Below are positions 37,655 to 45,755 of a DNA stretch of 64,000 nucleotides, piece by piece. A program made the position numbers and the translations under genes. Under the pieces are notes generated by a model that saw nothing but the letters and a program-made list of their open reading frames with translations, searched no databases and was not told the origin of the DNA. Origin of the DNA: UBA1351 sp963677625 (lineage in GTDB: Bacteria > Bacillota > Clostridia > Lachnospirales > Vallitaleaceae); contig CAXXSW010000010.1 in assembly GCA_963677625.2 (NCBI GenBank), positions 186,001 to 250,000 on the forward strand, in the 5' to 3' direction. The stretch's first letter is position 1. Every line of letters begins with the position of its first letter.

Positions 37655-39052
37655 ATGAAATTAAAATTAGGAATATTCTTTATACTTATATTGTGCTTTA
37701 CATCTTCATGTAATAAAATAAGCAATCAAGGTAATGCTATTAAAAATAACCAAAGTGAAATAAGTAATGAGCAATTGGACGAGACTGATAATGACCCAAC
37801 CTTAAAAAATAGTGAAAAAAGTATTAGTTTTTCTGAAATTGACGTAGCTTCTACTAGTTGGAAAGAAACTTATAAAAATCTTCAAAACAATTATAATACA
37901 GCAATAGATCAGGAGTTTACTGAACATGGATATGCTCATAATATTAATGTTGAATATACGATGCGAGAGAACATATATAATCGTAGCGCTAAAGACTTTA
38001 TATTGCAAAACAGCATAATTGATAGATGTATTGATACAAACTGGAAATCAATAAATGCTGAAAACAATATTGATACCTCAAATTTATTTAGATTGTATTC
38101 ATATAATAAGCTAGACCACTACCGAGCAAAAATTATAAATAATCAAATCAATCATCTTATTTTTGAAGGAGAATATGGTGAAAGGATATTAGAAGGGATA
38201 TCACTAGGAATTGATTTGGATGCGGTGAAAACCCAATTTGGAGATCCAGATTATAATTGCGCAGCATTAAACCTGCGTGGCTACCTTTTTGATGAGTTCT
38301 ATATGTTTGTTATTGGAGAAGATAGCATTCAGGAGGTCTCGATTTATAACCGAAGTGCTATCGGTAAGGAGCAATTGGTTAGCTTTTTATCTGCACTTAG
38401 CGAAGGCGACTATACAAGTTTTGAAGAACTAAATGGAATGTTAACAAGATATGAATATTATCTTGGGGTTTCCTCTAACAATATTTATGGTTTTGAAAAA
38501 TCAGGAGTCATACTCGCTTTAGATATGAATGGGAATACAGTTGATGTAACAATATTTGATCAAGCAAAGGATATAGATTTAACTCAGTTAATGGATAAGG
38601 AAAATATTAATATCAATAAATACATAGATAGAGATGCGATAGTTGAACTAGAAATTTACAGGAAATACATAGAAGAATATCTACTAGGAGAAAATATAGA
38701 TGCTTCTATATCATTGGGGATGGCATTTCAGTCACAAGAAAGTATTATATTATCACCTGAAAGGAACTATGTTGTTGTTTTCAAGGGTGACACGGCTGAT
38801 GATAATTATCCAGTTATCTATGTTTTATCAACCAAGAATAATAGTGTTAGAAAAGAAATATTTGTTGATCCATCATATGATAATATATATTGGTTTGATA
38901 ATGATCACTTAATTTATGAAGGAAAAAACGTAAGTTTTATTTATGAGATACAGAGTGACAAAATTATCCCAGTGATGCAAGATATATTTGGGAATGAATA
39001 TATTATAAATAGTATAGAAGATAATACCATAAATGTCACTTTGAAAAAATGA
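37655..39052 (+). CDS. Putative lipoprotein of unknown function
   Basis: 465 residues with an N-terminal signal and lipobox-like FTSSC (Cys near 19), an Asn/Ser/Glu-rich linker to about residue 60, then a soluble domain rich in Asn, Asp and aromatic residues. The segment around 190-230 (LGIDLDAVKTQFGDPDYN) resembles the short folds of Gram-positive lipoproteins that follow gene-regulatory operons, but I do not recognise a named family. The gap before it (37479-37654) shows no clear feature. Confidence 0.7.
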   Translation: MKLKLGIFFILILCFTSSCNKISNQGNAIKNNQSEISNEQLDETDNDPTLKNSEKSISFSEIDVASTSWKETYKNLQNNYNTAIDQEFTEHGYAHNINVEYTMRENIYNRSAKDFILQNSIIDRCIDTNWKSINAENNIDTSNLFRLYSYNKLDHYRAKIINNQINHLIFEGEYGERILEGISLGIDLDAVKTQFGDPDYNCAALNLRGYLFDEFYMFVIGEDSIQEVSIYNRSAIGKEQLVSFLSALSEGDYTSFEELNGMLTRYEYYLGVSSNNIYGFEKSGVILALDMNGNTVDVTIFDQAKDIDLTQLMDKENININKYIDRDAIVELEIYRKYIEEYLLGENIDASISLGMAFQSQESIILSPERNYVVVFKGDTADDNYPVIYVLSTKNNSVRKEIFVDPSYDNIYWFDNDHLIYEGKNVSFIYEIQSDKIIPVMQDIFGNEYIINSIEDNTINVTLKK

Positions 39053-39110
39053 TAGAAAGACTTATGTGTTTTGCAAAGTTGAGAAGTAAAGGTGAAATAC
39101 TTTGAGGTAA

Positions 39111-39239
39111 GGTATTTCATTTTATGGTATTTCTGAAGAAGTTCGTGAATATGAGGCAAAGGTACTTGAAGACACCAACACAAGGTATCAGGAAATACAG
39201 GATGCTAAAAGATTAGAGGAAGAATTCTATGCAATGTGA
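39111..39239 (+). other. Start-less coding remnant
   Basis: Between TAA at 39108 and TGA at 39237 an open frame without ATG encodes FYGISEEVREYEAKVLEDTN and a Glu/Lys-rich helix. The composition looks like real protein, probably the end of a deleted gene. It overlaps the start of the next gene. Confidence 0.35.
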
Positions 39240-40494
39240 AACGTATTATATTGCACCTGATAGAGATTATAAAGTTTATCAACGTGATCAAGGCTTAGCT
39301 CACATCAAAACTTTTGCGGTACAAGTACACTTTGATGGAAGTCAAGAGCAGATTGACAGTATGAATAGATTTCAAAAAGAAACGGGATTAGATGTATATA
39401 CATTAACAAAGGATAGTGCGATAGTTGTTAAAGAGACTGAAATCGAGTTGATAGGTAACGCCAAAAAGTATGAATATAAACTAATAAATAAACATAAGGA
39501 TGATATTATGAACTTTCAAAAACTATTTGAGCATTTTAAATTAGGGAGAATTACAGAAGAACCTGAAAAAATTGATGGCGGATTGATGCATATCATGTAT
39601 AAAGTTAAGACCACAACTAAACAATATGCATTAAAAAGACTAAATCCTGAAATCATGAAAAGAAAAGGTGTTTTGCAACATATCACAGTGTCAGAAAGAA
39701 TTGGTCAATTATTTAAAGACCTTGTACCAGCAATTTCTGCATTAACGATTGATCATTCTCCAATTTTTCATTATGAGGATGATGACTATATTATTTTTGA
39801 GTGGATTGAAGGGAATTCGATTTTTCCACCAGATATATCCATAGAACACTGTTCTATAGTGGGAGAGCTTCTAGGTAGAATTCATACAAGTAAGATAGAT
39901 ATCCCAGATTTACAACAAGACATATCAGATATGACAATATACCCCTGGGATAAATTTTTGAAGTTAGGTGAAGCAGCTGAACTGGAATGGGTGACCGCTC
40001 TTCAAGAGACTATTTATTCCCTTAAGTTATGGAACAAACAATTGATATCGTCTAAAAAAAGACTAAGTGAAAGACAAGTCATTAGTCATAGAGATTTAGA
40101 CCCCAAAAATGTCATGTGGCACCAATCAAAGCCATATTTGATTGATTGGGAGGCGGCTGGATACGTTAATCCATATCAGGAGCTCTTGGAGTTATTGAAT
40201 TATTGGGCAGATAATGGAGAGGGTAATCTTGACTATGATAGATTTAAAGCTTTGTATGACGCATATAAATTGTATGATACATGTGATAATGTAAATTGGG
40301 AAGATGTCGTAATTAGTGGATATGATGGGATGCTTGGCTGGCTTAATTATAGTTTCAAAAGATCACTTGGAATAGAAGCGGAAAATAAAGACGAGCGAGC
40401 CCTAGGAACAAAACAGGTATTGGGAACAATTCAGGCACTGAAACGCTATAATAGAAATGTAAAATATATTAAAGAGTGGCTAGAAGAGAAGTAA
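39229..40494 (+). CDS. Aminoglycoside phosphotransferase-like kinase (APH/CHK fold)
   Basis: 421 residues. From about residue 94 it is a typical APH-family kinase: a nucleotide-binding N-lobe with ALKRLNPEIM, a hinge DYIIFEWIEGNS, the Brenner loop VISHRDLDPKNVMW (about 285-298) and metal-binding LIDWEAAGYVNPYQELLELL. The first 93 residues (39229-39507) form an extra domain I do not recognise. ATG 39229 has AGAGGAAG upstream; ATG 39508 (AAGGA seven bases before) would give a normal-length kinase, so both starts are possible. Substrate may be an aminoglycoside, a macrolide-like drug or a metabolite such as choline or homoserine. Confidence 0.8.
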   Translation: MQCETYYIAPDRDYKVYQRDQGLAHIKTFAVQVHFDGSQEQIDSMNRFQKETGLDVYTLTKDSAIVVKETEIELIGNAKKYEYKLINKHKDDIMNFQKLFEHFKLGRITEEPEKIDGGLMHIMYKVKTTTKQYALKRLNPEIMKRKGVLQHITVSERIGQLFKDLVPAISALTIDHSPIFHYEDDDYIIFEWIEGNSIFPPDISIEHCSIVGELLGRIHTSKIDIPDLQQDISDMTIYPWDKFLKLGEAAELEWVTALQETIYSLKLWNKQLISSKKRLSERQVISHRDLDPKNVMWHQSKPYLIDWEAAGYVNPYQELLELLNYWADNGEGNLDYDRFKALYDAYKLYDTCDNVNWEDVVISGYDGMLGWLNYSFKRSLGIEAENKDERALGTKQVLGTIQALKRYNRNVKYIKEWLEEK

Positions 40495-40541
40495 TAGTAG
40501 AGAGTTGATTAAATAGATTATGGAATTTGACGAGGAATTTT

Positions 40542-41114
40542 ATGAAATATATTGAATTAGAATCAAAAAGACTGATTTATAATAAGTTTAAGAAAGATGA
40601 TTATCCTATCGTTTTTGACTGGCTTAGCAATCCAGTGAACATGAAGTATAGGTCGAGCGAGCCAAAGAATCAAGAAGAAGTACTAGCCTATTTGGATTGG
40701 GCTATAGAATCTGTAAACAAATCTGAATGTATAAATTTTAGATATGCGGTTAGATTGAAAGATACTAATGAACTTATTGGGTCATGTGAATTGGCATTTA
40801 CAGATAAAGATCCTGCTGAATTAGCATGGGAGCTACATAGAGATCATTGGAAACAAGGTTATGGCACTGAAATCGGCAATACACTGTTAAAGCTTGGGTT
40901 TGATATTCTGAATTTGAGAAGAATCATAGCGGATTGCAATACATTAAATGTTGGCTCGTATCGAATTATGGAAAAAATAGGAATGAGAAGAGAAGCCCAT
41001 TATATCAAAAAATATCGAGGTAACAGCGTGCTTCAAAACAAATGGTGTGACAAATATCAATATGCGATATTAAAAGAAGAGTGGGATAAAAAAACAATTA
41101 GAGTTGGTGATTGA
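40542..41114 (+). CDS. GNAT acetyltransferase, RimJ/RimL type
   Basis: 190 residues. Opening YIELESKRLIYNKFKKDDYPIVFDWLSNP, the acetyl-CoA loop region HRDHWKQGYGTEIGNTLLKLGF and the closing NVGSYRIMEKIGMRREAHYIKKYRG are those of RimJ/RimL-like N-acetyltransferases. ATG 40542 is preceded by GAGG at a good distance; an in-frame TTG at 40527 is less likely. It follows the APH-like gene by 47 bases and may be co-transcribed. Acceptor substrate unknown. Confidence 0.85.
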   Translation: MKYIELESKRLIYNKFKKDDYPIVFDWLSNPVNMKYRSSEPKNQEEVLAYLDWAIESVNKSECINFRYAVRLKDTNELIGSCELAFTDKDPAELAWELHRDHWKQGYGTEIGNTLLKLGFDILNLRRIIADCNTLNVGSYRIMEKIGMRREAHYIKKYRGNSVLQNKWCDKYQYAILKEEWDKKTIRVGD

Positions 41115-41130
41115 AAGGTAAATAGAAGTA

Positions 41131-41208
41131 ATGTCAGAGATCAAGTTGTTTAATATATGTATGGTTTATAATAAGGAAAACGATACTGTTCTTGTTAAAG
41201 ATAAATAA
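41131..41208 (+). pseudogene. NUDIX hydrolase 5' remnant
   Basis: A short frame (MSEIKLFNICMVYNKEND, VLVKDK, stop) matches the first strand of 8-oxo-dGTP-type NUDIX proteins, but the NUDIX box is missing. The gene was probably cut by a deletion joining unrelated sequence at about 41205. Confidence 0.4.
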
Positions 41209-41488
41209 CAGACGTGGACCTACTTCTATTTATGACCATAAGCTACTTCTTAAGTCAGAAGGTGTTATAATTGGTATACATCCTTTATATGCAATTGATA
41301 TTTTTGATGAATGTACTTTGATTTTTGACACTATTATGGATTTCGCTGAACATTTGTCATCTTCTCATATGAGTAAAGAATATAGACTTTCTGAGAACAA
41401 AGAAGAGTTAGATAAGCTGGTGTTAGAACATACCTTCAATAACAAACTATTAATTAAAGAAGAAAGGTTTATAGTTCAAGCAAAATAA
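41192..41488 (+). CDS. Hypothetical protein, possible fragment
   Basis: A frame of 98 residues that begins at a TTG inside the NUDIX remnant and has no ribosome site. From about residue 15 it looks like real protein (HKLLLKSEGVIIGIHPLYAI, DECTLIFDTIMDFAEHLSS) but I recognise no family. It may be the 3' part of a deleted gene. Confidence 0.35.
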   Translation: MLKINNRRGPTSIYDHKLLLKSEGVIIGIHPLYAIDIFDECTLIFDTIMDFAEHLSSSHMSKEYRLSENKEELDKLVLEHTFNNKLLIKEERFIVQAK

Positions 41489-41571
41489 AAAAATATTGTA
41501 TTAAGAAATTTTAAGTATCCCAAAAGGGTCCCGAAATTCTGTGAAGCCATAGATTTGGAACTCTTTTTTGA

Positions 41572-41823
41572 TTTGATAGAAACAGAAAGTCAAAGCAAAA
41601 GATGGTGATCATTGCTACAGGAGAGATGATAGGCGAAGGTTTTGATGTTTCTTGGCTAGATACGATGGTATTACCAATGCCCATTGCATGGAAAGGAACG
41701 ATTGCCTGATATGTAGGAAGGATCCACCGGGAATCAGAAGGTAAAATGTATGTTATGTTTTTGATCAACATATTGACAGTTATCGATGTATGGGTTATCA
41801 TATCGATAAATATAGATTTGTAA
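41572..41823 (+). pseudogene. DEAD/DEAH helicase C-terminal remnant
   Basis: VIIATGEMIGEGFDVSWLDT, MPIAWKGTIA, stop (TGA 41707-41709), then YVGRIHRESEGK: motifs V and VI of a superfamily 2 helicase, in the form found in restriction-type or DUF3427-like helicases, where the stop replaces a Gln. After 41760 the next frame gives DQHIDSYRCMGYHIDKYRF, indicating a further frameshift. Decayed. Confidence 0.7.
41773..41807 (+). promoter_or_regulatory. Predicted promoter/operator of the ars operon
   Basis: TTGACA (41773-41778), 17-base spacer, TATCAT (41796-41801). TATCGAT occurs twice (41781-41787 and 41801-41807), around and at the -10, a plausible ArsR operator. It lies inside the helicase remnant. 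Confidence 0.65.
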
Positions 41824-41832
41824 GGAGGCTGC

Positions 41833-42141
41833 ATGGAAGATTTTAAGAAAACAGCACAAATTTTCAAGGCATTTTGTGACGAAAACAGATTACGAATTAT
41901 AGAGTCTCTTCAATCAGGTGAAAAGTGTGCGTGTACACTTTTAGAAGAAGTGTCTATCGCTCAATCAACCTTATCCCATCATATGAAAATTCTATTGGAA
42001 AGTACCATTGTGAGTAGTAGAAAAGAAGGAAAATGGACCTATTATAGTCTATCTGACGAAGGGTGTTTTCATGCGAAGAAACTACTAAGAATTATGCTTG
42101 AAAAATCAGAAGAGTATAAGACATATGTTACGTGCTCATAG
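41833..42141 (+). CDS. arsR: ArsR/SmtB-family metalloregulator
   Basis: 102-residue winged-helix repressor. The recognition region is SIAQSTLSHHMKILLESTIV; Cys32 and Cys34 (EKCACTLLEEV) sit where ArsR proteins bind As(III), and Cys101 is near the C-terminus. AAGGAGG lies before the ATG. It is the first gene of an operon with an oxidoreductase and an ACR3 pump and is expected to repress it until arsenite binds. Confidence 0.9.
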   Translation: MEDFKKTAQIFKAFCDENRLRIIESLQSGEKCACTLLEEVSIAQSTLSHHMKILLESTIVSSRKEGKWTYYSLSDEGCFHAKKLLRIMLEKSEEYKTYVTCS

Positions 42142-42180
42142 AGAATATCGTGTTTAATAAACTGAATTGGAGAGAAAGCC

Positions 42181-43818
42181 ATGAAAATAGTTGTTATTGG
42201 AGCCGTGGCTGCCGGTACATCAGCAGCAGCAAAAGCTAGAAGGAATGACGATCAAGCTCAAATCGTTATGTATGAAAAGGATCAGGATATTTCTTATTCA
42301 GGATGTGGGTTGCCTTATTATATAGGGAATGAGGTTAAAGAGATTACAGAACTAACACCTAGAGATGGTGACTTTTTTAAGAAGAAATACAATATTGATG
42401 TTAAGACACGACATGAAGTCATTGAAATTATACCAAGCCAGAAAAAGATAATAGTTAAGGATTTGATATTGAATGAAATGTTTGAAGATGTCTATGACAA
42501 GTTAGTTATAGCAACAGGGGCCCAATCCGTTGTTCCGAAGATTCCAGGCATTGAAAAGGAACATGTCTTTTCTCTTAGAAATGTACAAGATGCTATTAGA
42601 ATTAAGTCCTTCATAAAAAGTAATAAGCCTGCGAGAGCTGTTATTGCAGGCACCGGTTTTATCGGATTTGAAATGCTTGAAAATATACTTAACTATAATA
42701 TCGATGTATCCATTGTTGAGATGATGAATAAAATCACGCCAAATCTTGATTCTGATATGGCAACTTATCTAGAAAATCTTCTTGCTGCTAAAGGTATTAA
42801 GATATTGAAAGGAACAAAAATTCAGTCCATTAGTGATATTGAAGTCTCTTTAAGCGAGGGCAAAAGGTTAGAAGCGGATATGGTCATTATGGCTACAGGG
42901 GTTAGACCTAATGTGGCGTTAGCAAAGAAGGCTGGGATTGAAATCGGGTCAACTGGAGCGATTAAAGTAAATGCAGATATGTCAACGAACCTTGAAGCTA
43001 TCTACGCTTGTGGAGATTGTATTGAAACGTTCTCTCAGATCACAGGAAAAAGAGTGTATCGACCTCTTGGTTCAACCGCCAATAAGACGGGAAGAATTGC
43101 AGGAGATTCCTTAACAGGTGGAGCCTTAAGATATCAAGGTAATCTTTCTACAGGTATTTTTAAATTGTTTGATTTGACCATTGCTAGCACAGGACTTTCA
43201 GAACATGAGGCAAAAGAAGAAGGTTATGATGTAGTTGTCAATCATAATATCAAACCGGATAAGCCTGCTTATTTCCATGGTGAAGAAATGGTGATCAAGG
43301 GTATTGCGGATAGAGTTAGCGGTCAGTTGCTTGGTATTCAGATTATCGGAACTGAAGGTGTTGATAAACGCATTGATGTGTTCGCGACACTGATTACCTA
43401 TAAAGCTAAAGTAGAAGACATCTTTCATCTAGATCTTGCTTATGCACCACCATTTTCAACAACAAAAGATCCGGTTCATTATACAGGTATGATTCTTGAT
43501 AACGCTATTCATAGGGGGAGACGTATTATTACATCAGAAGAAGTTAGAAATAACCAAGAAGACATACAGATTATTGATGCAAGAAGTGAGAATGATTATG
43601 CTAAAAAGGGGCACGTGGATGATGCCATTAATCACCCTCATGCCAAGCTCAGAGATGCCATTCAACATTTGAATCCTAATAAGAAGACGGTCACCTATTG
43701 TAACAAAGGTGTGACTGGTAATGCAGCACAGAATATTTTAATTCATCATGGTTTTAAAGATGTCAGTAATCTGTCAGGAGGACATAAGTTTTATAAAGGA
43801 ACCAATACTAGTAAATAA
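42181..43818 (+). CDS. CoA-disulfide reductase-like flavoprotein with rhodanese domain
   Basis: 545 residues. FAD- and NAD(P)H-binding folds (GAVAAGTSAAAKAR; VIAGTGFIGFEMLE; ATGVRPN; YACGDC) with the redox Cys42 in YSGCGLPYYIG, then a C-terminal rhodanese domain (about 455-545) with its Cys near 507 in VTYCNKGVTGNAA. Fusions of this type act as CoA-disulfide or persulfide reductases. In this operon it probably deals with thiol or sulfur stress linked to arsenic. It lies 39 bases after arsR. Confidence 0.92.
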   Translation: MKIVVIGAVAAGTSAAAKARRNDDQAQIVMYEKDQDISYSGCGLPYYIGNEVKEITELTPRDGDFFKKKYNIDVKTRHEVIEIIPSQKKIIVKDLILNEMFEDVYDKLVIATGAQSVVPKIPGIEKEHVFSLRNVQDAIRIKSFIKSNKPARAVIAGTGFIGFEMLENILNYNIDVSIVEMMNKITPNLDSDMATYLENLLAAKGIKILKGTKIQSISDIEVSLSEGKRLEADMVIMATGVRPNVALAKKAGIEIGSTGAIKVNADMSTNLEAIYACGDCIETFSQITGKRVYRPLGSTANKTGRIAGDSLTGGALRYQGNLSTGIFKLFDLTIASTGLSEHEAKEEGYDVVVNHNIKPDKPAYFHGEEMVIKGIADRVSGQLLGIQIIGTEGVDKRIDVFATLITYKAKVEDIFHLDLAYAPPFSTTKDPVHYTGMILDNAIHRGRRIITSEEVRNNQEDIQIIDARSENDYAKKGHVDDAINHPHAKLRDAIQHLNPNKKTVTYCNKGVTGNAAQNILIHHGFKDVSNLSGGHKFYKGTNTSK

Positions 43819-43868
43819 CAATGTGTCTAAATAGAAAACTGTAAATAGTATTATGAAAGAGGAAAATT

Positions 43869-44921
43869 ATGAGTAAGCAAAAACTAGAAGGAATTAGTTT
43901 CTTCGAACATTATTTAACATTGTGGGTAGTACTTTGTATGGTTGTAGGTGTTTTGATTGGAAAATTCTTACCATTCATTCCTAAGTTTTTAGGGAAATTC
44001 GAATTTGCCAATGTCTCTATTCCAATAGCCATTCTAATCTGGTTAATGATTTACCCGATGATGATGAAAGTTGACTTCAAGAGTATCAAAAATGTTGGAA
44101 AAAATCCAAAAGGATTATTTTTGACTTGGGTGGTCAATTGGCTTATTAAGCCTTTTACCATGTTTGGAATAGCCTATCTATTCTTTAATGTTATCTTTGG
44201 CGGTATTATTTCAGAAAACTTGGCTTCAGACTATCTTGCAGGTGCAGTACTATTAGGCGCAGCACCTTGTACAGCCATGGTCTTCGTATGGAGCCATCTC
44301 ACAAAAGGAGATGCTGCATATACAGTGGTTCAGGTTGCAACCAATGACTTGATCATTCTTGTTGCATTTACGCCAATAGTTGCATTTCTTTTAGGCGTTA
44401 GTGGCTTTACTATTCCATGGGGCACTTTATTGCTTTCGGTTGTTTTATTCGTAGTGATTCCATTAGCTGGCGGGGTTATTACCAGAAATACAATGATTAA
44501 CAATAAAGGAAAAGACTATTTTGAGAGTACATTCTTACCTAAATTCAATAATGTAACGATAAGCGGATTATTGATTACGCTTGTTTTGATCTTTTCATTC
44601 CAAGGACATGTTATTTTAGAGAACCCATTGCATATAATCCTCATAGCCATCCCCCTAATCCTTCAAACAGTATTGATTTTTGGTATAGCATATGGAACAA
44701 GTCGTGCTCTGAAGTTGCCTCATAATATTGCAGCTCCGGCTGGGATGATTGGTGCATCAAACTTCTTTGAACTGGCAGTGGCAGTGGCTATCGCCTTATT
44801 TGGTGCTGATAGTCCGGTCGCTTTGGCGACAATAGTTGGCGTACTTGTAGAAGTACCGGTCATGCTTATATTGGTTAAATTTGCCAACAAGACGTCCGAC
44901 TGGTTTCCGGTAAAACAATAA
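43869..44921 (+). CDS. acr3: ACR3-family arsenite efflux permease
   Basis: 350 residues with ten membrane helices. The family Cys is Cys134 in LLGAAPCTAMVFVWS, and GASNFFELAVAVAIALFG near 298-315 is the ACR3 signature. Exports As(OH)3 using the proton gradient. Last gene of the ars operon; a terminator follows 12 bases after the stop. Confidence 0.95.
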   Translation: MSKQKLEGISFFEHYLTLWVVLCMVVGVLIGKFLPFIPKFLGKFEFANVSIPIAILIWLMIYPMMMKVDFKSIKNVGKNPKGLFLTWVVNWLIKPFTMFGIAYLFFNVIFGGIISENLASDYLAGAVLLGAAPCTAMVFVWSHLTKGDAAYTVVQVATNDLIILVAFTPIVAFLLGVSGFTIPWGTLLLSVVLFVVIPLAGGVITRNTMINNKGKDYFESTFLPKFNNVTISGLLITLVLIFSFQGHVILENPLHIILIAIPLILQTVLIFGIAYGTSRALKLPHNIAAPAGMIGASNFFELAVAVAIALFGADSPVALATIVGVLVEVPVMLILVKFANKTSDWFPVKQ

Positions 44922-44932
44922 GATAGAATGTT

Positions 44933-44963
44933 ATAGAAGCCCCTATAGTGGCTTCTATTTTTT
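44933..44963 (+). terminator. Terminator of the ars operon
   Basis: ATAGAAGCC pairs with GGCTTCTAT, then seven T. Confidence 0.9.
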
Positions 44964-45010
44964 TGTACGCTTTAGCGTGATTTTTGAACGAAGTGAGGAA
45001 ATCAAATAAA

Positions 45011-45029
45011 CCACCTGCTATGCGGGTGG
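45011..45029. repeat. IS200-type left-end hairpin
   Basis: CCACCTGCTATGCGGGTGG folds into a hairpin about 95 bases before the tnpA start, the position of the IS200/IS605 subterminal recognition hairpin. Confidence 0.6.
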
Positions 45030-45122
45030 AGGGAAAATAGCTTTAGCTTCAAGTAGAAAACCTCCAATGATATAATGATGTTGGTTTGCCGACCGCATCA
45101 GAATAATCAAAGGAGGTGTCCA

Positions 45123-45314
45123 ATGGACAAGAATAGTTTATCACATACAAGATGGGAGGGTAAGTACCATTTGGTATTTGCACCAAAATATAGAAGACAA
45201 GTGATATACGGAAAATTACGAAATGACATAGGAAGAATACTAAGAGAATTATGTGAACGAAAAGGCATTGAAATAATGGAAGCTGAGCTTTGTAAAGATC
45301 ATATACACATGTAG
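45123..45314 (+). pseudogene. tnpA: IS200/IS605 TnpA transposase, truncated
   Basis: MDKNSLSHTRWEGKYHLVFA PKYRRQVIYG and CKDHIHM are the start of a Y1 HUH transposase. The frame ends right after the HIH motif, so the catalytic Tyr helix is missing (63 of about 150 residues). GGAGG precedes the ATG. The deletion joint at about 45312 abuts the BlaI promoter. Confidence 0.85.
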
Positions 45315-45322
45315 AATAGTAG

Positions 45323-45375
45323 TTGACATAAATGTCTAATAATGTTAGACTAGTATTGTCTAATGATATTAGTCA
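45323..45375 (+). promoter_or_regulatory. Promoter and two BlaI-type operators
   Basis: TTGACA (45323-45328), 17 bases, TAGACT (45346-45351). The dyad GTCTAATAATGTTAGAC (45334-45350) covers the -10 and a second, TGTCTAATGATATTAGTCA (45357-45375), covers the transcription start. The pair fits autorepression by the adjacent BlaI-type gene. Confidence 0.8.
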
Positions 45376-45390
45376 AATGGAGGTGAGTTT

Positions 45391-45750
45391 ATGGAAAAGT
45401 ATAAACTAGGTGAAATGGAACAAAGGTTTGCTGATTTAATTTGGAAGAATGCACCGATAAAAACTAGAGAATTAATTATATTGTGTGCATCAGAATTTGA
45501 GTGGAAGAGAACAACAACATATACTATGTTAAAACGTTTATGTGATAGAGACTTGTTTGAGAACTCAAAGGGTGAAGTTAGAATATTGATGAAACGAGAG
45601 GATTTTCTTGCAGAGAAAGGTAAAGAATTTTTAGAAGAATCTTTTGAAGGTTCTATTCCGAGGTTTCTTACAGCTTTTACAAAAAGAAAGAAAATAAGTG
45701 ACAAAGAAATCGATGAGATTCAGAGGCTTATTGATGAATATAGGGAGTGA
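45391..45750 (+). CDS. BlaI/MecI-family repressor
   Basis: 119 residues. Winged helix with WKRTTTYTMLKRLCDRDLF as recognition part and a C-terminal dimerisation helix that ends at EIQRLIDEYRE; the region after the wing holds the site normally cut by the partner protease. GGAGGTGAG precedes the ATG. It overlaps the next gene region closely, and two dyads in its promoter suggest autoregulation. No beta-lactamase or mecA gene is in the window. Confidence 0.92.
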   Translation: MEKYKLGEMEQRFADLIWKNAPIKTRELIILCASEFEWKRTTTYTMLKRLCDRDLFENSKGEVRILMKREDFLAEKGKEFLEESFEGSIPRFLTAFTKRKKISDKEIDEIQRLIDEYRE

Positions 45751-45755
45751 GAAGT

